DNA from: Liberibacter brunswickensis
GTDB taxonomy: Bacteria; Pseudomonadota; Alphaproteobacteria; Rhizobiales; Rhizobiaceae
Reading direction: 5' to 3'
Length of the DNA: 64,000 nucleotides
Assembly: GCF_036858155.1 (NCBI RefSeq)
Contig: NZ_JAAEJX010000002.1
Location: 34,983 to 98,982 of the forward strand
Shown: positions 39,701-49,120 of the stretch, piece after piece
How positions within the stretch are numbered: position 1 is the stretch's first letter
How the letters are laid out: every line of letters begins with the position of its first letter
Position numbers and translations under genes: made by a program
Notes under the pieces: model-generated
Told to the model about the DNA's origin: nothing
Databases searched by the model: none
The model's input: only the letters and a program-made list of their open reading frames with translations

Positions 39701-40232
39701 CAATAAATTTATAGGAGTTGATATCCTTCTCGGACCTGAGATGCGATCAACTGGAGAAGTAATAGGAATTGATAAAGATTTTCCTCTAGCATTTGCAAAA
39801 TCACAATTAGGAGCTGGAGTAGATCTTCCTCATGAAGGAACTGTTTTTGTATCCGTTCGTGATAAAGATAAAAAGCGCATTATCCCCATAATAAAAAGAT
39901 TTAAGGATCTAGGATTTAAAATCATAGCAACTGAAGGAACAGCTCGATTTTTAGATGCCCATGGATTAGAAACGCAAAAAATCAATAAAGTACTAGAAGG
40001 AAGACCTCATATTGAAGATGTCATAAGTAATCGTCAAGTACACTTAGTGATTAATACTACTGAAGGGAAAAAGGCTATTGAAGATTCCAAATCACTACGA
40101 AGATCTACTTTAGTTAGGAAAATACCTTATTACACGACCATTGCTGGAGCAGACGCGGTATCACAAGCTATTCAAGCACTAAAGTCAGGTAATCTTGAGG
40201 TTTACAGTTTACAAAGCTATCGTTATAACTAA
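36744..40232 (+). CDS. carB: Carbamoyl-phosphate synthase large subunit
   Basis: 1162 residues. Two homologous ATP-grasp halves are visible, starting [25 protein letters not shown] and, near residue 625, [20 protein letters not shown] (given as the span [16 protein letters not shown]). Each half has an RPSFTLGG or RPSYVLGG loop and a NPRxSR block. A C-terminal MGS-like allosteric domain runs from about 1020. The protein is about 90 residues longer than E. coli CarB because of a charged insertion near 145-200, as in rhizobia. It works with CarA. greA and the glycosyltransferase follow on the same strand. Confidence 0.97.
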   Translation: [1162 protein letters not shown]

Positions 40233-40391
40233 TCTAAAACTAATTACAGATTGTGACTTTCAACGAAAATAGAATATAGTTTTGTTTTGCACGTTATTTC
40301 TTATAAAAAACAATGTATTTTAATAAAAAAGGTTCCCATATGTCTCTCTCTTTGATCAAAATAGATATTTTAATTGCAAGGATGCGTAACC

Positions 40392-40868
40392 ATGGTAGAT
40401 AAAATTCCTATAACATCGCAGGGTTTTAGTAAAATCCAGCAAGAATTACGTTCAAGACAACAGGAAGAACGTCCTAGAATTATCAAAGCTATATCAGAGG
40501 CTCGCTCGTATGGAGATCTGTCAGAAAATGCAGAATATCAAGCAGCTAAGGAATTGCAAAGCTTAAATGAAGGAAGAATATCAGAGCTTGAAAACCTCAT
40601 AGCATGCGCAGAGGTAATTGATATTTCTAAAATGTCTGGTTCAAAAATTGCATTTGGTGCTACTGTTTATCTTGTAGATGAAAATTCAGGAGATAAAAAG
40701 AAATACCAAATTGTTGGAGACCAAGAAGCAGATGTAAAATCTGGTCTTGTTTCAATATCATCTCCAATCGCAAGAGCTCTTATTGGGAAAGAATTAGGAG
40801 ATACTATCTCAGTTAATGCTCCAGGAGGAGAAAAGACTTATGAAGTTCTTCAAGTTCTATGGGTATAA
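40392..40868 (+). CDS. greA: Transcription elongation factor GreA
   Basis: 158 residues from the ATG at 40392, with AAGGA about 10 bases upstream; a TTG at 40374 is less likely. The N-terminal coiled coil carries the acidic tip ISEARSYGDLSENAEYQAAK, which stimulates RNA polymerase transcript cleavage. The C-terminal FKBP-like domain includes SPIARALIGKELGD. GreA rescues backtracked RNA polymerase. It follows carB by 160 bp, a conserved rhizobial order. Confidence 0.96.
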   Translation: MVDKIPITSQGFSKIQQELRSRQQEERPRIIKAISEARSYGDLSENAEYQAAKELQSLNEGRISELENLIACAEVIDISKMSGSKIAFGATVYLVDENSGDKKKYQIVGDQEADVKSGLVSISSPIARALIGKELGDTISVNAPGGEKTYEVLQVLWV

Positions 40869-40902
40869 TAAAAAAACAAAATATCCTCATCAATTAGTTG
40901 AT

Positions 40903-41955
40903 ATGAGAAAAATTGATATAATTACTCCTAATCTCAAAATAAAGCATTCAGGAGTTACTTCAACTATTGTTGGTCTTTATCCAGAGCATCGTAGACTTGG
41001 ATGGCGTTTGGTTATTTTTGGGTATTTTTTACCTAAAAGCATCATTAGTATCGGCATATTTTCTCTTATATCATGCTGGCAAAAGCCAACAGGAAAAAAC
41101 AATCGTATTTGGCATGCGCGCCGTAATAATGAAATGCTCGTAGGTGTCCTGATGCGTGATGTGTTACGAATGCCTTTAAAGCTTATATTTACCTCATCTT
41201 CACAACGTCATCATACAAGATGGACTAAATACCTCATTTCTCGCATGGATGCAATTATCACTACTAGTGAAAAATCATCCCTATATATTAAACGCCCTAG
41301 TACTATTATCATGCACGGTATTGATACAGAACGATTTCATCCTATTAGTAATAAAAGAGAAGCACGGCGCCAGATAAAAATATTGGAAGACACAAAGATA
41401 ATAGGTTGTTTCGGACGTATTCGTAAAAAAAAAGGAACAGGTTTATTTGTTGATTGCATGATCAATATACTCCCAACTAATCCAGGATGGATAGCTGTAA
41501 TTATAGGGAGAACAACTTTTAAAAATTATTTTTTCAAAAAAAATCTCCAAAAACGCATATATGAAGCTGGATTGGAAAAAAGAATACTATTAATAAACGA
41601 ACAACCTTCTATAGAAAAATGGTATCGTGCATTGAATATTTTTGTAGCCCCAAATTTGCATGAAGGATTCGGGTTAACTCCCTTAGAGGCAATGGCGAGT
41701 GGAATTCCAGTAGTAGCATCTGATGTCGGTGTATTTAGAGAATTACTAGATCCAGAAAATGAAAAAGCTGGAGTCATTTTTCAAACTGGGAATATCAATG
41801 AACTTGAAAAATCCGTCTTATACTTCATGAATTCAGAAAATATAATGTCAGATACTGGCAATAGAGGAAGAGAACGTGCAGTTAAAAATTTTCACATTTC
41901 CAAAGAAGCTTCTGAAATAGGCAAAGTATATGATCATTTTTTAAAAAAACAATAA
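40903..41955 (+). CDS. Glycosyltransferase family 4, LpcC-like LPS core mannosyltransferase
   Basis: 350 residues from the ATG at 40903 (MRKIDIITPNLK), where similarity to rhizobial LpcC appears to begin. An ATG at 40840 has GGAGGAG about 11 bases upstream but overlaps the end of greA, so the true start is open. The GT-B fold has IKHSGVTSTI at the N-terminus and the donor-binding C-terminal block APNLHEGFGLTPLEAMASGIP, with the EGFGLTPLE part decisive. LpcC adds mannose to the inner LPS core in Rhizobium. The sugar used here is not proven. Confidence 0.78.
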   Translation: MRKIDIITPNLKIKHSGVTSTIVGLYPEHRRLGWRLVIFGYFLPKSIISIGIFSLISCWQKPTGKNNRIWHARRNNEMLVGVLMRDVLRMPLKLIFTSSSQRHHTRWTKYLISRMDAIITTSEKSSLYIKRPSTIIMHGIDTERFHPISNKREARRQIKILEDTKIIGCFGRIRKKKGTGLFVDCMINILPTNPGWIAVIIGRTTFKNYFFKKNLQKRIYEAGLEKRILLINEQPSIEKWYRALNIFVAPNLHEGFGLTPLEAMASGIPVVASDVGVFRELLDPENEKAGVIFQTGNINELEKSVLYFMNSENIMSDTGNRGRERAVKNFHISKEASEIGKVYDHFLKKQ

Positions 41956-41999
41956 AAAGTATTTGTCTTTAAATCTTGATTTAAATATCAAAGATAAGC

Positions 42000-43442
42000 T
42001 TATACACCGCTTAGTCCATCTTCCCCTATATAAACAATTCGTAACATATTAGTTGAACCAGGTGTTCCTAAAGGTAAACCTGCAGAAATAATTATACGAT
42101 CTCCTGGTTTCCCGAATCCTTGTTCCACAACAATACGACAAGCACGATTGATCATATCATCAAAATCAGAAGCATCTTCAGTTACCACACAATTAATTCC
42201 CCAAACAAGAGACAATCTACGCGCCGTCTGAATCACTGGAGACAAAGCTATTATTTCTTGTTTTGGACGTTCTCTTGCAGCTCTTAATCCCGTTTCTCCA
42301 GAAGCCGTATAACAAACAATAGCAGACAACCGTAAAGTTTCTGCTATTTGACGTGCAGCTGATGATATAACATCTGCCCCTGTTTTATTAGGTTCAATTC
42401 TACGAAGAGATCTCATCTCCAACCAACTTGGATCTTTTTCAGCGGAAGATGCAACTAATGACATAGTCTTTACGGCATCAACAGGATAAGATCCTGAAGC
42501 AGTTTCTGCTGATAGCATAATAGCGTCAGCCTCTTCGAAAACAGCAGTAGCTACATCCGAAACTTCGGCACGCGTCGGAACGGGAGATTTTACCATAGAT
42601 TCAAGCATCTGGGTTGCTATAACAATTGGCTTTCCTAATTGACGCGCTATACTAATTAGTTTTCTCTGAATGCCAGGAATTGATTCAATCGCCACTTCTA
42701 CCCCAAGATCTCCACGAGCCACCATCACAGCATCTGATAATTGAATTATTTCTGAAGCACATTCAATAGCATGCGGTTTTTCTATCTTTGACATCAAACC
42801 TATTTTCTTATTAGAAATAATTTTACGGATCTCTAATAAATCATCAGCAGATTGAATAAAAGAAAGGGCTATCCAATCTACTTCAGAAGTCTGCAATGCA
42901 GCATGAAGATCCTCTTTATCCTTTTGAGTCAATGCCTGAGTTTTTAAGAAAGTATCTGGGAATGAGATTCCTTTACGATCAGAAATAGAAGCGCCAACAA
43001 TCACTTTACAAATTATAGACCTTTCATCTTTTCCCTGTACAGATAGTTTTATTTTTCCATCATCAATAAATATTCTATCCCCCACCTTGATATGTTCAAA
43101 AGTCTCTGGATGTGGGAAATTAACACGATTATGATTTCCAAGAGCACTATTGTTATCCAAAGTAAAAATTTGTCCTTCTTTTAAAGAAGATATAGAATTC
43201 TCAAATTTTCCAATACGAAATTTAGGCCCTTGTAAATCTATTAAAATACCAATAGGACGACGCGACTTTAGTTCTACTAATCTAATCTTTTTTATAAGAT
43301 CACGCATCTTATCATGACTCGTATGACTCATATTGATGCGAAATACATCTGTTCCTTCTTCATGCAAACGACTAATTACATTCTCTGAAAAAGAAGATGG
43401 GCCTAACGTGGAAATTATTTTAATCCTACGAATAATTGGCAT
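42000..43442 (-). CDS. pyk: Pyruvate kinase
   Basis: 480 residues. Motifs: ISTLGPSS and RINMSHTSH at the N-terminus, IDLQGPKFRIG, the metal and substrate motif SKIEKPHAIE, MVARGDLGVEV, and MLSAETASGSYPVDAV. It converts PEP and ADP to pyruvate and ATP. It is 44 bp from the convergent glycosyltransferase and 11 bp downstream of the DUF1036 gene. The DUF1036-pyk pair is also seen in rhizobia. Confidence 0.96.
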   Translation of the reverse strand: MPIIRRIKIISTLGPSSFSENVISRLHEEGTDVFRINMSHTSHDKMRDLIKKIRLVELKSRRPIGILIDLQGPKFRIGKFENSISSLKEGQIFTLDNNSALGNHNRVNFPHPETFEHIKVGDRIFIDDGKIKLSVQGKDERSIICKVIVGASISDRKGISFPDTFLKTQALTQKDKEDLHAALQTSEVDWIALSFIQSADDLLEIRKIISNKKIGLMSKIEKPHAIECASEIIQLSDAVMVARGDLGVEVAIESIPGIQRKLISIARQLGKPIVIATQMLESMVKSPVPTRAEVSDVATAVFEEADAIMLSAETASGSYPVDAVKTMSLVASSAEKDPSWLEMRSLRRIEPNKTGADVISSAARQIAETLRLSAIVCYTASGETGLRAARERPKQEIIALSPVIQTARRLSLVWGINCVVTEDASDFDDMINRACRIVVEQGFGKPGDRIIISAGLPLGTPGSTNMLRIVYIGEDGLSGV

Positions 43443-43453
43443 TTTATCACTCC

Positions 43454-43873
43454 TTATCCCGCAGAAGGATCAGTTAATTGTACTGTCCAACTTTCATGTT
43501 GTCCTGTATCGTATTCGGTAAAACCAACCCTCAAATAACCACGTGCATAGCAATCCTTTATACCAACAATATTAAATTCATCTTGCCCTACACACATTTG
43601 AACATTCCCAAGCCATCTCTCACCGTTAGCAACTCCCTCTGCATACAAATAATAGTACCGAGAATCCAAAGCACCCTTTACAATAGTCTCGCAAGTATTA
43701 CCAGGAATATGCCACCACCCATTTGCCATCCACCCACCTTTTGCTGAAGGATAGCCTATAGCAACACCAATCAAATTTTTAGTGCCATTACAAACTCGGA
43801 AACCAGCAAGAGAATCTCTTGAGAAAAAAACCATAAACCCAAAAAAAGAACATATTAGAAAAACACGAAGCAT
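43454..43873 (-). CDS. Secreted DUF1036-family protein
   Basis: 139 residues from the ATG at 43873, with a preceding in-frame TTG. The N-terminal signal peptide is MLRVFLICSFFGFMVFF to about residue 23 (SLA|GF). The mature part carries family features: FRVCNGT at its start, GWMANGWWHIPGNTCE, YYYLYAEG and a second cysteine pair near C95 and C107, suggesting disulfides. It is predicted periplasmic or exported; the function is unknown. It lies 11 bp upstream of pyk on the same strand. Confidence 0.85.
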   Translation of the reverse strand: MLRVFLICSFFGFMVFFSRDSLAGFRVCNGTKNLIGVAIGYPSAKGGWMANGWWHIPGNTCETIVKGALDSRYYYLYAEGVANGERWLGNVQMCVGQDEFNIVGIKDCYARGYLRVGFTEYDTGQHESWTVQLTDPSAG

Positions 43874-44595
43874 CAAAAAAAATACCTATGCTACAAAAAC
43901 ATATTAATTGCTTATTACTTTCCAAATATCGCAGAACGTAAGAATAAATGTCAACAATGCATAATAACTTGATGTATATATTTTTTAAATAATGAAGACG
44001 CTTTTCATCATCTTTATCCACTTTCAATAAGTTGTTAATTTTATAATTATCAAAATATTTTTGTATAATTATCTCCTGAAATGAAATATAAAATTTCTTA
44101 TTATCCATTGATAAGAGGATTACAATAATCAAACTCTTAAAGAATTAATCATTGCAAATGATGCTTGAAATAAATATTTTCAAGGAACTGCATTGATATT
44201 CAGCAGTAGAAACATTAATAAGTAGATACATAAAGAAAATTTTTCGTTTATTAAGAAAATATTCTATCTTTATTTAGGATGAGTAGATTACTAGTTAGCT
44301 TCTTTTGATTACTATATTTAGGATTATTGAATACAATGTTTGTATATTTATATCTTTTGAGTTTTACTATTTCTACGAAAGCACAATGCAAATCAGTTTT
44401 TTCTCATTAAGAGTAATTGCAGTATGCTGTTGTAAACAGCAGATAATAAGATTATTCCCAGTCAAGAAGTCAAGACGAGTTCCATCATAGTGGAAAAAAT
44501 TTTTAATGCTCCTCTTGTTCTGTAATGATATTTTATTAAATGAAATTAATTTATATCTCTAGTAATGTCATAAGGGAAAACAGAGCCTTATAAAT
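43874..44595. other. Gene-poor 720-bp region upstream of the S24 pseudogene
   Basis: I find no supportable gene. Short frames here are AT-driven and lack Shine-Dalgarno sites. A perfect 7-bp hairpin, TGCTGTT-GTA-AACAGCA, lies at 44425-44441, about 155 bp before the S24-type gene. It could be an operator of that dimeric regulator, which is only an inference. Confidence 0.35.
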
Positions 44596-45244
44596 ATGAA
44601 TACATTTTCACACGAAAAGATATGGGAAGCAATAGATAGGACGGCAAAACGCCATCATCTGACTCCCTCAGGTCTCGCTAGAAAAGCAGGACTAGATCCT
44701 ACTTCCTTTAATAAATCTAAAAGATTAAGCATAGAAGGACGTAATCGATGGCCTTCGACAGAATCAATTTTTAAGATACTTGAAGCAACGAATGAAACAA
44801 TTTACCAATTTCTTGATATACCATTTTGTAATGGAGAAAATATTGAAAAACAAGAAAAGGAAATTCCTCTCTTAAATTTTCCACCAAGTGGATCTAGTGG
44901 TTTTTTTGATAGCGGAGGATTTCCTACTGGAAACAAATGGAATACCGTGGGAATTCCTGAAATCAAATCCCCACATAGCGGGATATATGCGATTCAAATA
45001 CAAGATACTAGTGTTACCTTTGTACAGGAAAGGAGATATATTAATTTTGAATGCTGCTATACAGGTAAATTGTGGTGATAGGATATTGATAAAACCCCGT
45101 TCCGGTGATATATCGGCTAAGGTATTAATAAATAGGAGAGGGAGATCAATAGATCTTATGTCTCTAAACTGTTGTTATCCCGTAGATACAATCGAAATGT
45201 CTGATATAGAATGGATCGCTAGGATACTGTGGTCAAGCCAATAA
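44596..45244 (+). pseudogene. Frameshifted XRE/S24 (LexA-like) transcriptional regulator
   Basis: Two overlapping frames together reconstruct a rhizobial HTH-S24 peptidase regulator. Frame one gives the N-terminal HTH (ARKAGLDPTSFNKSKR, WPSTESIFKILEAT) and the linker up to IQIQDTS, where S139 aligns with the S24 catalytic serine. Directly after it the frame is lost. The other frame resumes with LPLYRKGDILILN and continues through GDRILIKPRSGD, AKVLI and the family C-terminus EWIARILWSSQ to 45244. The break fits a 2-bp deletion after 45012 (expected AGTATG, observed AGTG). Both parts are otherwise well conserved, so the lesion looks recent. A 160-residue truncated product could still be made. 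Confidence 0.82.
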
Positions 45245-45403
45245 CCAATTACATGTTGTATGTATTATAAATTACATTTAAGAATCGATAATAAAGCACT
45301 CTAGATTATTAATCCACAAAATTATAAAGATATTCGAAACTATATATAGTTTAGTGATGGTTTTATGTTCATTTAATACTTAATAAAAAGAGGTAAAAAA
45401 ATA

Positions 45404-48295
45404 ATGAATGCTGAATCTAAGAACAATTACTCCAGCACGTTGTACTTACCTAAAACTAATTTCCCCATGAGGGGGAAATTACCGCAAAAAGAATTAGAAT
45501 TAATTGCTTATTGGCAAAATATTAAGTTATTTGACAAACTACGTAAGAGCTCAGTAAAACGCAGAAATTTTACATTACACGATGGACCTCCTTATGCTAA
45601 TGGACATACTCACATAGGACATGCATTAAATAAGGTATTAAAAGATGTGGTAATTCGCTCGTTTCAAATGAGAAATTTTAATGCTTGTTTCGTCCCAGGA
45701 TGGGATTGCCATGGCCTTCCCATTGAATGGAAAGTAGAAAATGAATACATAAAAAACGGCAAAAGCAAAGACGAAATTCCTGTTAATGTATTCCGCCAAG
45801 CATGTCGTGATTCTGCTAGTAATTGGGTTGAAGTTCAATCAAAGGAATTTGAAAGACTTGGAGTTATAGGAGATTTTAGAAATCCTTATACTACCATGAC
45901 AACAGAATCTGAGGCTCAAATAGCATCGGAGCTTTTAAAAATTGCAGAATCTAATCAAATATATCGTGGCATCAAGCCTATTATGTGGTCAATAGCAGAA
46001 CGTACCACATTAGCAGAGGCTGAAATTGAATATCATGATGTTGATAGTGATTCAATAATATTAGGATTTCCTATAAAATTATCTGCGGATTATTTAAGTG
46101 ATGCACAAGTTTTAATATGGACAACTACACCTTGGACAATCCCAGGTAATAGAGCTATCGCATTTTCGTCAAACCATCAATATGGCCTATATAAAGTAAC
46201 CTCTTTTTCCGAGAAACATAATTTCGATACAAAAAAGAAAATGGTGATTTCTAATAATCTTGCGCATAACATAGCAAGTCAAATTAATATAAGCATTGAA
46301 TTAATTTGCGACGTAAAAGCTGAAGATCTATCTCAAATAATTTGTTCACATCCTTTAGAAAAACTTGGTTATAATTTTCCCGTACCCTTAATTGATGCTG
46401 AATACGTAGCGAATAATTGCGGAACAGGATTTGTTCACGTAGCACCTGGTCATGGAATAGAAGATTTTTCCGCATGGAATGCAGCAAAAAAAATACTTCA
46501 AGATTGCTCTATAGATACAAGAGTTCCCTGCACTGTAAATGAAAAGGGATTCTATACCAAAGAAGCTCCAGGATTTACGAAAGTACGCGTCTTAGATGAT
46601 TTGGGAGAAAAGGGAGATGCTAATGAGGCTATTATTTCTTCCTTAATTAATGCTAATATGCTCTTAAATCGTAGTATCATAAGACATGCATACCCCCATT
46701 CTTGGAGATCAAAGAAACCTATAATTTTCATAACTACATCCCAATGGTTTATTCACATGGATAAAACTCTTGAAGATGGAAATACATTACGATCTCGTGC
46801 ACTTGCAGAAATAGAAAAAATAAGATTTTATCCATCATCAGGCAAAAAACGCCTGCAATCTATGATTGAGCAACGCCCTGATTGGCTCCTATCACGCCAG
46901 AGAAGCTGGGGAGTACCTATCTGTTTATTTTACAATAAGAAAGGTGAAATACTTATAGATAAAGCAGTCAATGAGCGTATTATAAAAACTTTTCAAAACA
47001 AGGGATCAGATGCATGGTTTGATAAAAATATGCGTGACTTCTTCCTTGGAAAGAGAGCTAATGAACCTTGGATACAGTCAAAAGACATATTAGATGTATG
47101 GTTTGATTCTGCTTGCACACATACCATGGTTATTGAAAAAAAACCAACATTATCCTGGCCAGCAGACGTGTATTTAGAAGGATCAGATCAACACCGCGGA
47201 TGGTTTCAGCACTCATTATTGGAGAGCTGTGCGACACGTGGATCTACGCCTTTTACGTCTCTCATAACCCATGGTTTTGCTGTCGATGAAAATGGCGAAA
47301 AGATGTCGAAATCCAAAGGAAATGTAATATTCCCCAAGGAAATAATTTCAGAATACGGTGCCGATATATTAAGATTTTGGGTAGTCAATTCTGATTACCA
47401 TGATGATCAACGTCTCGGGAAAAACATACTTCAAACCAATATCGACGCATATCGAAAACTACGCAATACAATTCGTTGGATGTTAGGAATTCTTGAGCAC
47501 GATACAAGAAATGAGCCGTCTATTAATGACATGCCCTCACTTGAACGGTTTATGCTTCATCGTATAACCGAAATTGATAAATCAATACGAGAATCCTATG
47601 ATGCATTTAATTTTAAGGCAGTCGTTCGTCATATTACAAATTTTGCTAATTTAGAACTTTCTGCTTTTTATTTTGATATCAGAAAAGACTCTCTTTATTG
47701 CGATTGCCCTTCTAGCCTGAGACGTCTTTCAAGCATTGCAGTAATAAAAAAAATATGTAGATTATTGATAATTTGGATCGCGCCTATACTGCCGTTTACA
47801 GCTGAAGAAGCATGGCTTTCCTTAGATTCAAATGCTATATCAGTACATCTTGAACAGTTTCCCATAATCCCGACTGAATGGCACGATATTCAACTTTATA
47901 AACAATGGGAAAAAATACTTCAATTACGCAAAGTAGTCACAAGCGCTTTAGAAGTAGAACGAAAATTAAAACATGTTGGTTCGTCTTTGGAAACCGCTCC
48001 CACTATATACATCACAGATTCATCACTTATATCAAATATTGAAGGACAAAATATTGCCGAAATCTGTATAACTTCAGATGTAACAATCATTAATAACGAA
48101 GGCCCTACGGATGCATTTCGCCTTCCTGATATTCCTAATATTAGTGTAAAATGCTCAAAAGCAGAAGGGAAGAAATGTGCTCGATCATGGCGTATTACTA
48201 AAGATGTAGGATCCGACCCAGCATATCCAGACGTATCTTCCCGTGATGCGATTGCATTACATGAATTAGGATATCCTAAAAGGAAAAACATTTGA
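45404..48295 (+). CDS. ileS: Isoleucyl-tRNA synthetase
   Basis: 963 residues, class Ia. HIGH is exact at 70-73 and KMSKS at 633-637. The CP1 editing domain includes TTTPWTIPGNRAIAFS, and GSDQHRGWFQHSLL is present. It charges tRNA-Ile. The C-terminal region that in many bacteria binds zinc through two CxxC pairs reads KKCARSWRI and, later, PAYPDVSSRD, so most zinc cysteines are missing. This may be the normal alphaproteobacterial form. It starts at ATG after AAAAAGAGGT. Confidence 0.97.
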   Translation: MNAESKNNYSSTLYLPKTNFPMRGKLPQKELELIAYWQNIKLFDKLRKSSVKRRNFTLHDGPPYANGHTHIGHALNKVLKDVVIRSFQMRNFNACFVPGWDCHGLPIEWKVENEYIKNGKSKDEIPVNVFRQACRDSASNWVEVQSKEFERLGVIGDFRNPYTTMTTESEAQIASELLKIAESNQIYRGIKPIMWSIAERTTLAEAEIEYHDVDSDSIILGFPIKLSADYLSDAQVLIWTTTPWTIPGNRAIAFSSNHQYGLYKVTSFSEKHNFDTKKKMVISNNLAHNIASQINISIELICDVKAEDLSQIICSHPLEKLGYNFPVPLIDAEYVANNCGTGFVHVAPGHGIEDFSAWNAAKKILQDCSIDTRVPCTVNEKGFYTKEAPGFTKVRVLDDLGEKGDANEAIISSLINANMLLNRSIIRHAYPHSWRSKKPIIFITTSQWFIHMDKTLEDGNTLRSRALAEIEKIRFYPSSGKKRLQSMIEQRPDWLLSRQRSWGVPICLFYNKKGEILIDKAVNERIIKTFQNKGSDAWFDKNMRDFFLGKRANEPWIQSKDILDVWFDSACTHTMVIEKKPTLSWPADVYLEGSDQHRGWFQHSLLESCATRGSTPFTSLITHGFAVDENGEKMSKSKGNVIFPKEIISEYGADILRFWVVNSDYHDDQRLGKNILQTNIDAYRKLRNTIRWMLGILEHDTRNEPSINDMPSLERFMLHRITEIDKSIRESYDAFNFKAVVRHITNFANLELSAFYFDIRKDSLYCDCPSSLRRLSSIAVIKKICRLLIIWIAPILPFTAEEAWLSLDSNAISVHLEQFPIIPTEWHDIQLYKQWEKILQLRKVVTSALEVERKLKHVGSSLETAPTIYITDSSLISNIEGQNIAEICITSDVTIINNEGPTDAFRLPDIPNISVKCSKAEGKKCARSWRITKDVGSDPAYPDVSSRDAIALHELGYPKRKNI

Positions 48296-48313
48296 TAATT
48301 ATTACATGTTTTT
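48284..48313 (+). terminator. Possible ileS terminator
   Basis: AAAAACAT (48284-48291) and ATGTTTTT (48306-48313) form an 8-bp hairpin overlapping the ileS stop codon, with a T-run in the distal arm. Weak, A/T-only stem. Confidence 0.3.
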
Positions 48314-48716
48314 ACTAATGGAAAAAACATTTTTATTTTATGTTTATAACAGCAATTAATACTGCATGATTTAGCTGAAAATAAATATATTCCGATATAT
48401 TAAAACGTAAAATATTTCTGTACTTTGTTTCGCATTCTAGTGAAACAATAATGTAAATAAAACATATATTTTAAAAAACAAATAGTATAATTTAGATATT
48501 CATATAATTTTTTATGATAATATTTATTATAATTATAAATTATTATTTTACCTTATATTTAAAACAAGTATTAATTTATCTTTATAAAAAGTAAACACTT
48601 TATATATAATTGTTAAACCATAAATATAAAATAAGATATACTTATTATAAAATATGAATACAATATAGTTATAATTTATTTCAAAATATTATTTTATATT
48701 TAAAGGAATTATTACT
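48296..48716. other. AT-rich region before the paralog pair
   Basis: 421 bp, extremely AT-rich, no ORF. The last 90 bp (from about 48625) are part of the sequence duplicated in front of the second paralog and presumably contain its promoter, with a shared TATACT-like element near 48637. Confidence 0.4.
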
Positions 48717-49120
48717 ATGATTATTTCAGAAATTAATAACAATAATAAACTATCATTTATTAAAAAAGAGGGGAATATTAAAAATGATATACAAAAGAGA
48801 GAAGCGGTTACAGATATCAATACCGTAAATAACGCCCCTACTCAATCAAAATCTTTTTTTGAAAAAGCATTAGAAGGTACAAAAGAAACGGCAATAAGCA
48901 TGATTCCAGTGTATGGAACCATCCGAGAATTTAAAAAAGGAAATTATGGATGGGGCGCATTAAGCCTTGTAACCGATGTAGCAATGTTATTACCATTCGT
49001 AGGATATGGCTCAAAGATAGCAATGGGCTTAGTTCGTGGAGGAAACGCCGCTGCTAAAATAGGAGAAGCTAGCATTGTTGCCGCTAAAGAGGCAGCTATT
49101 ATAACAAAAGAAGGATCTAA
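48625..49120 (+). repeat. Duplicated unit, copy A (leader plus N-terminal coding module)
   Basis: The segment matches 50030-50515. The leaders are identical over 41 bp (48672-48712 and 50067-50107). The first 133 codons align without indels at an offset of 1395 bp. Bases 49018-49120 are identical to 50413-50515 (103 bp). Confidence 0.9.

Noticed and set aside
43788..44132. 114-codon minus-strand frame overlapping the DUF1036 gene start
   Set aside because: It runs through the DUF1036 signal-peptide region in another frame and has no protein-like features of its own.
44305..44490. 61-codon plus-strand frame before the S24 pseudogene
   Set aside because: No ribosome site, AT-driven composition and no recognisable motif.
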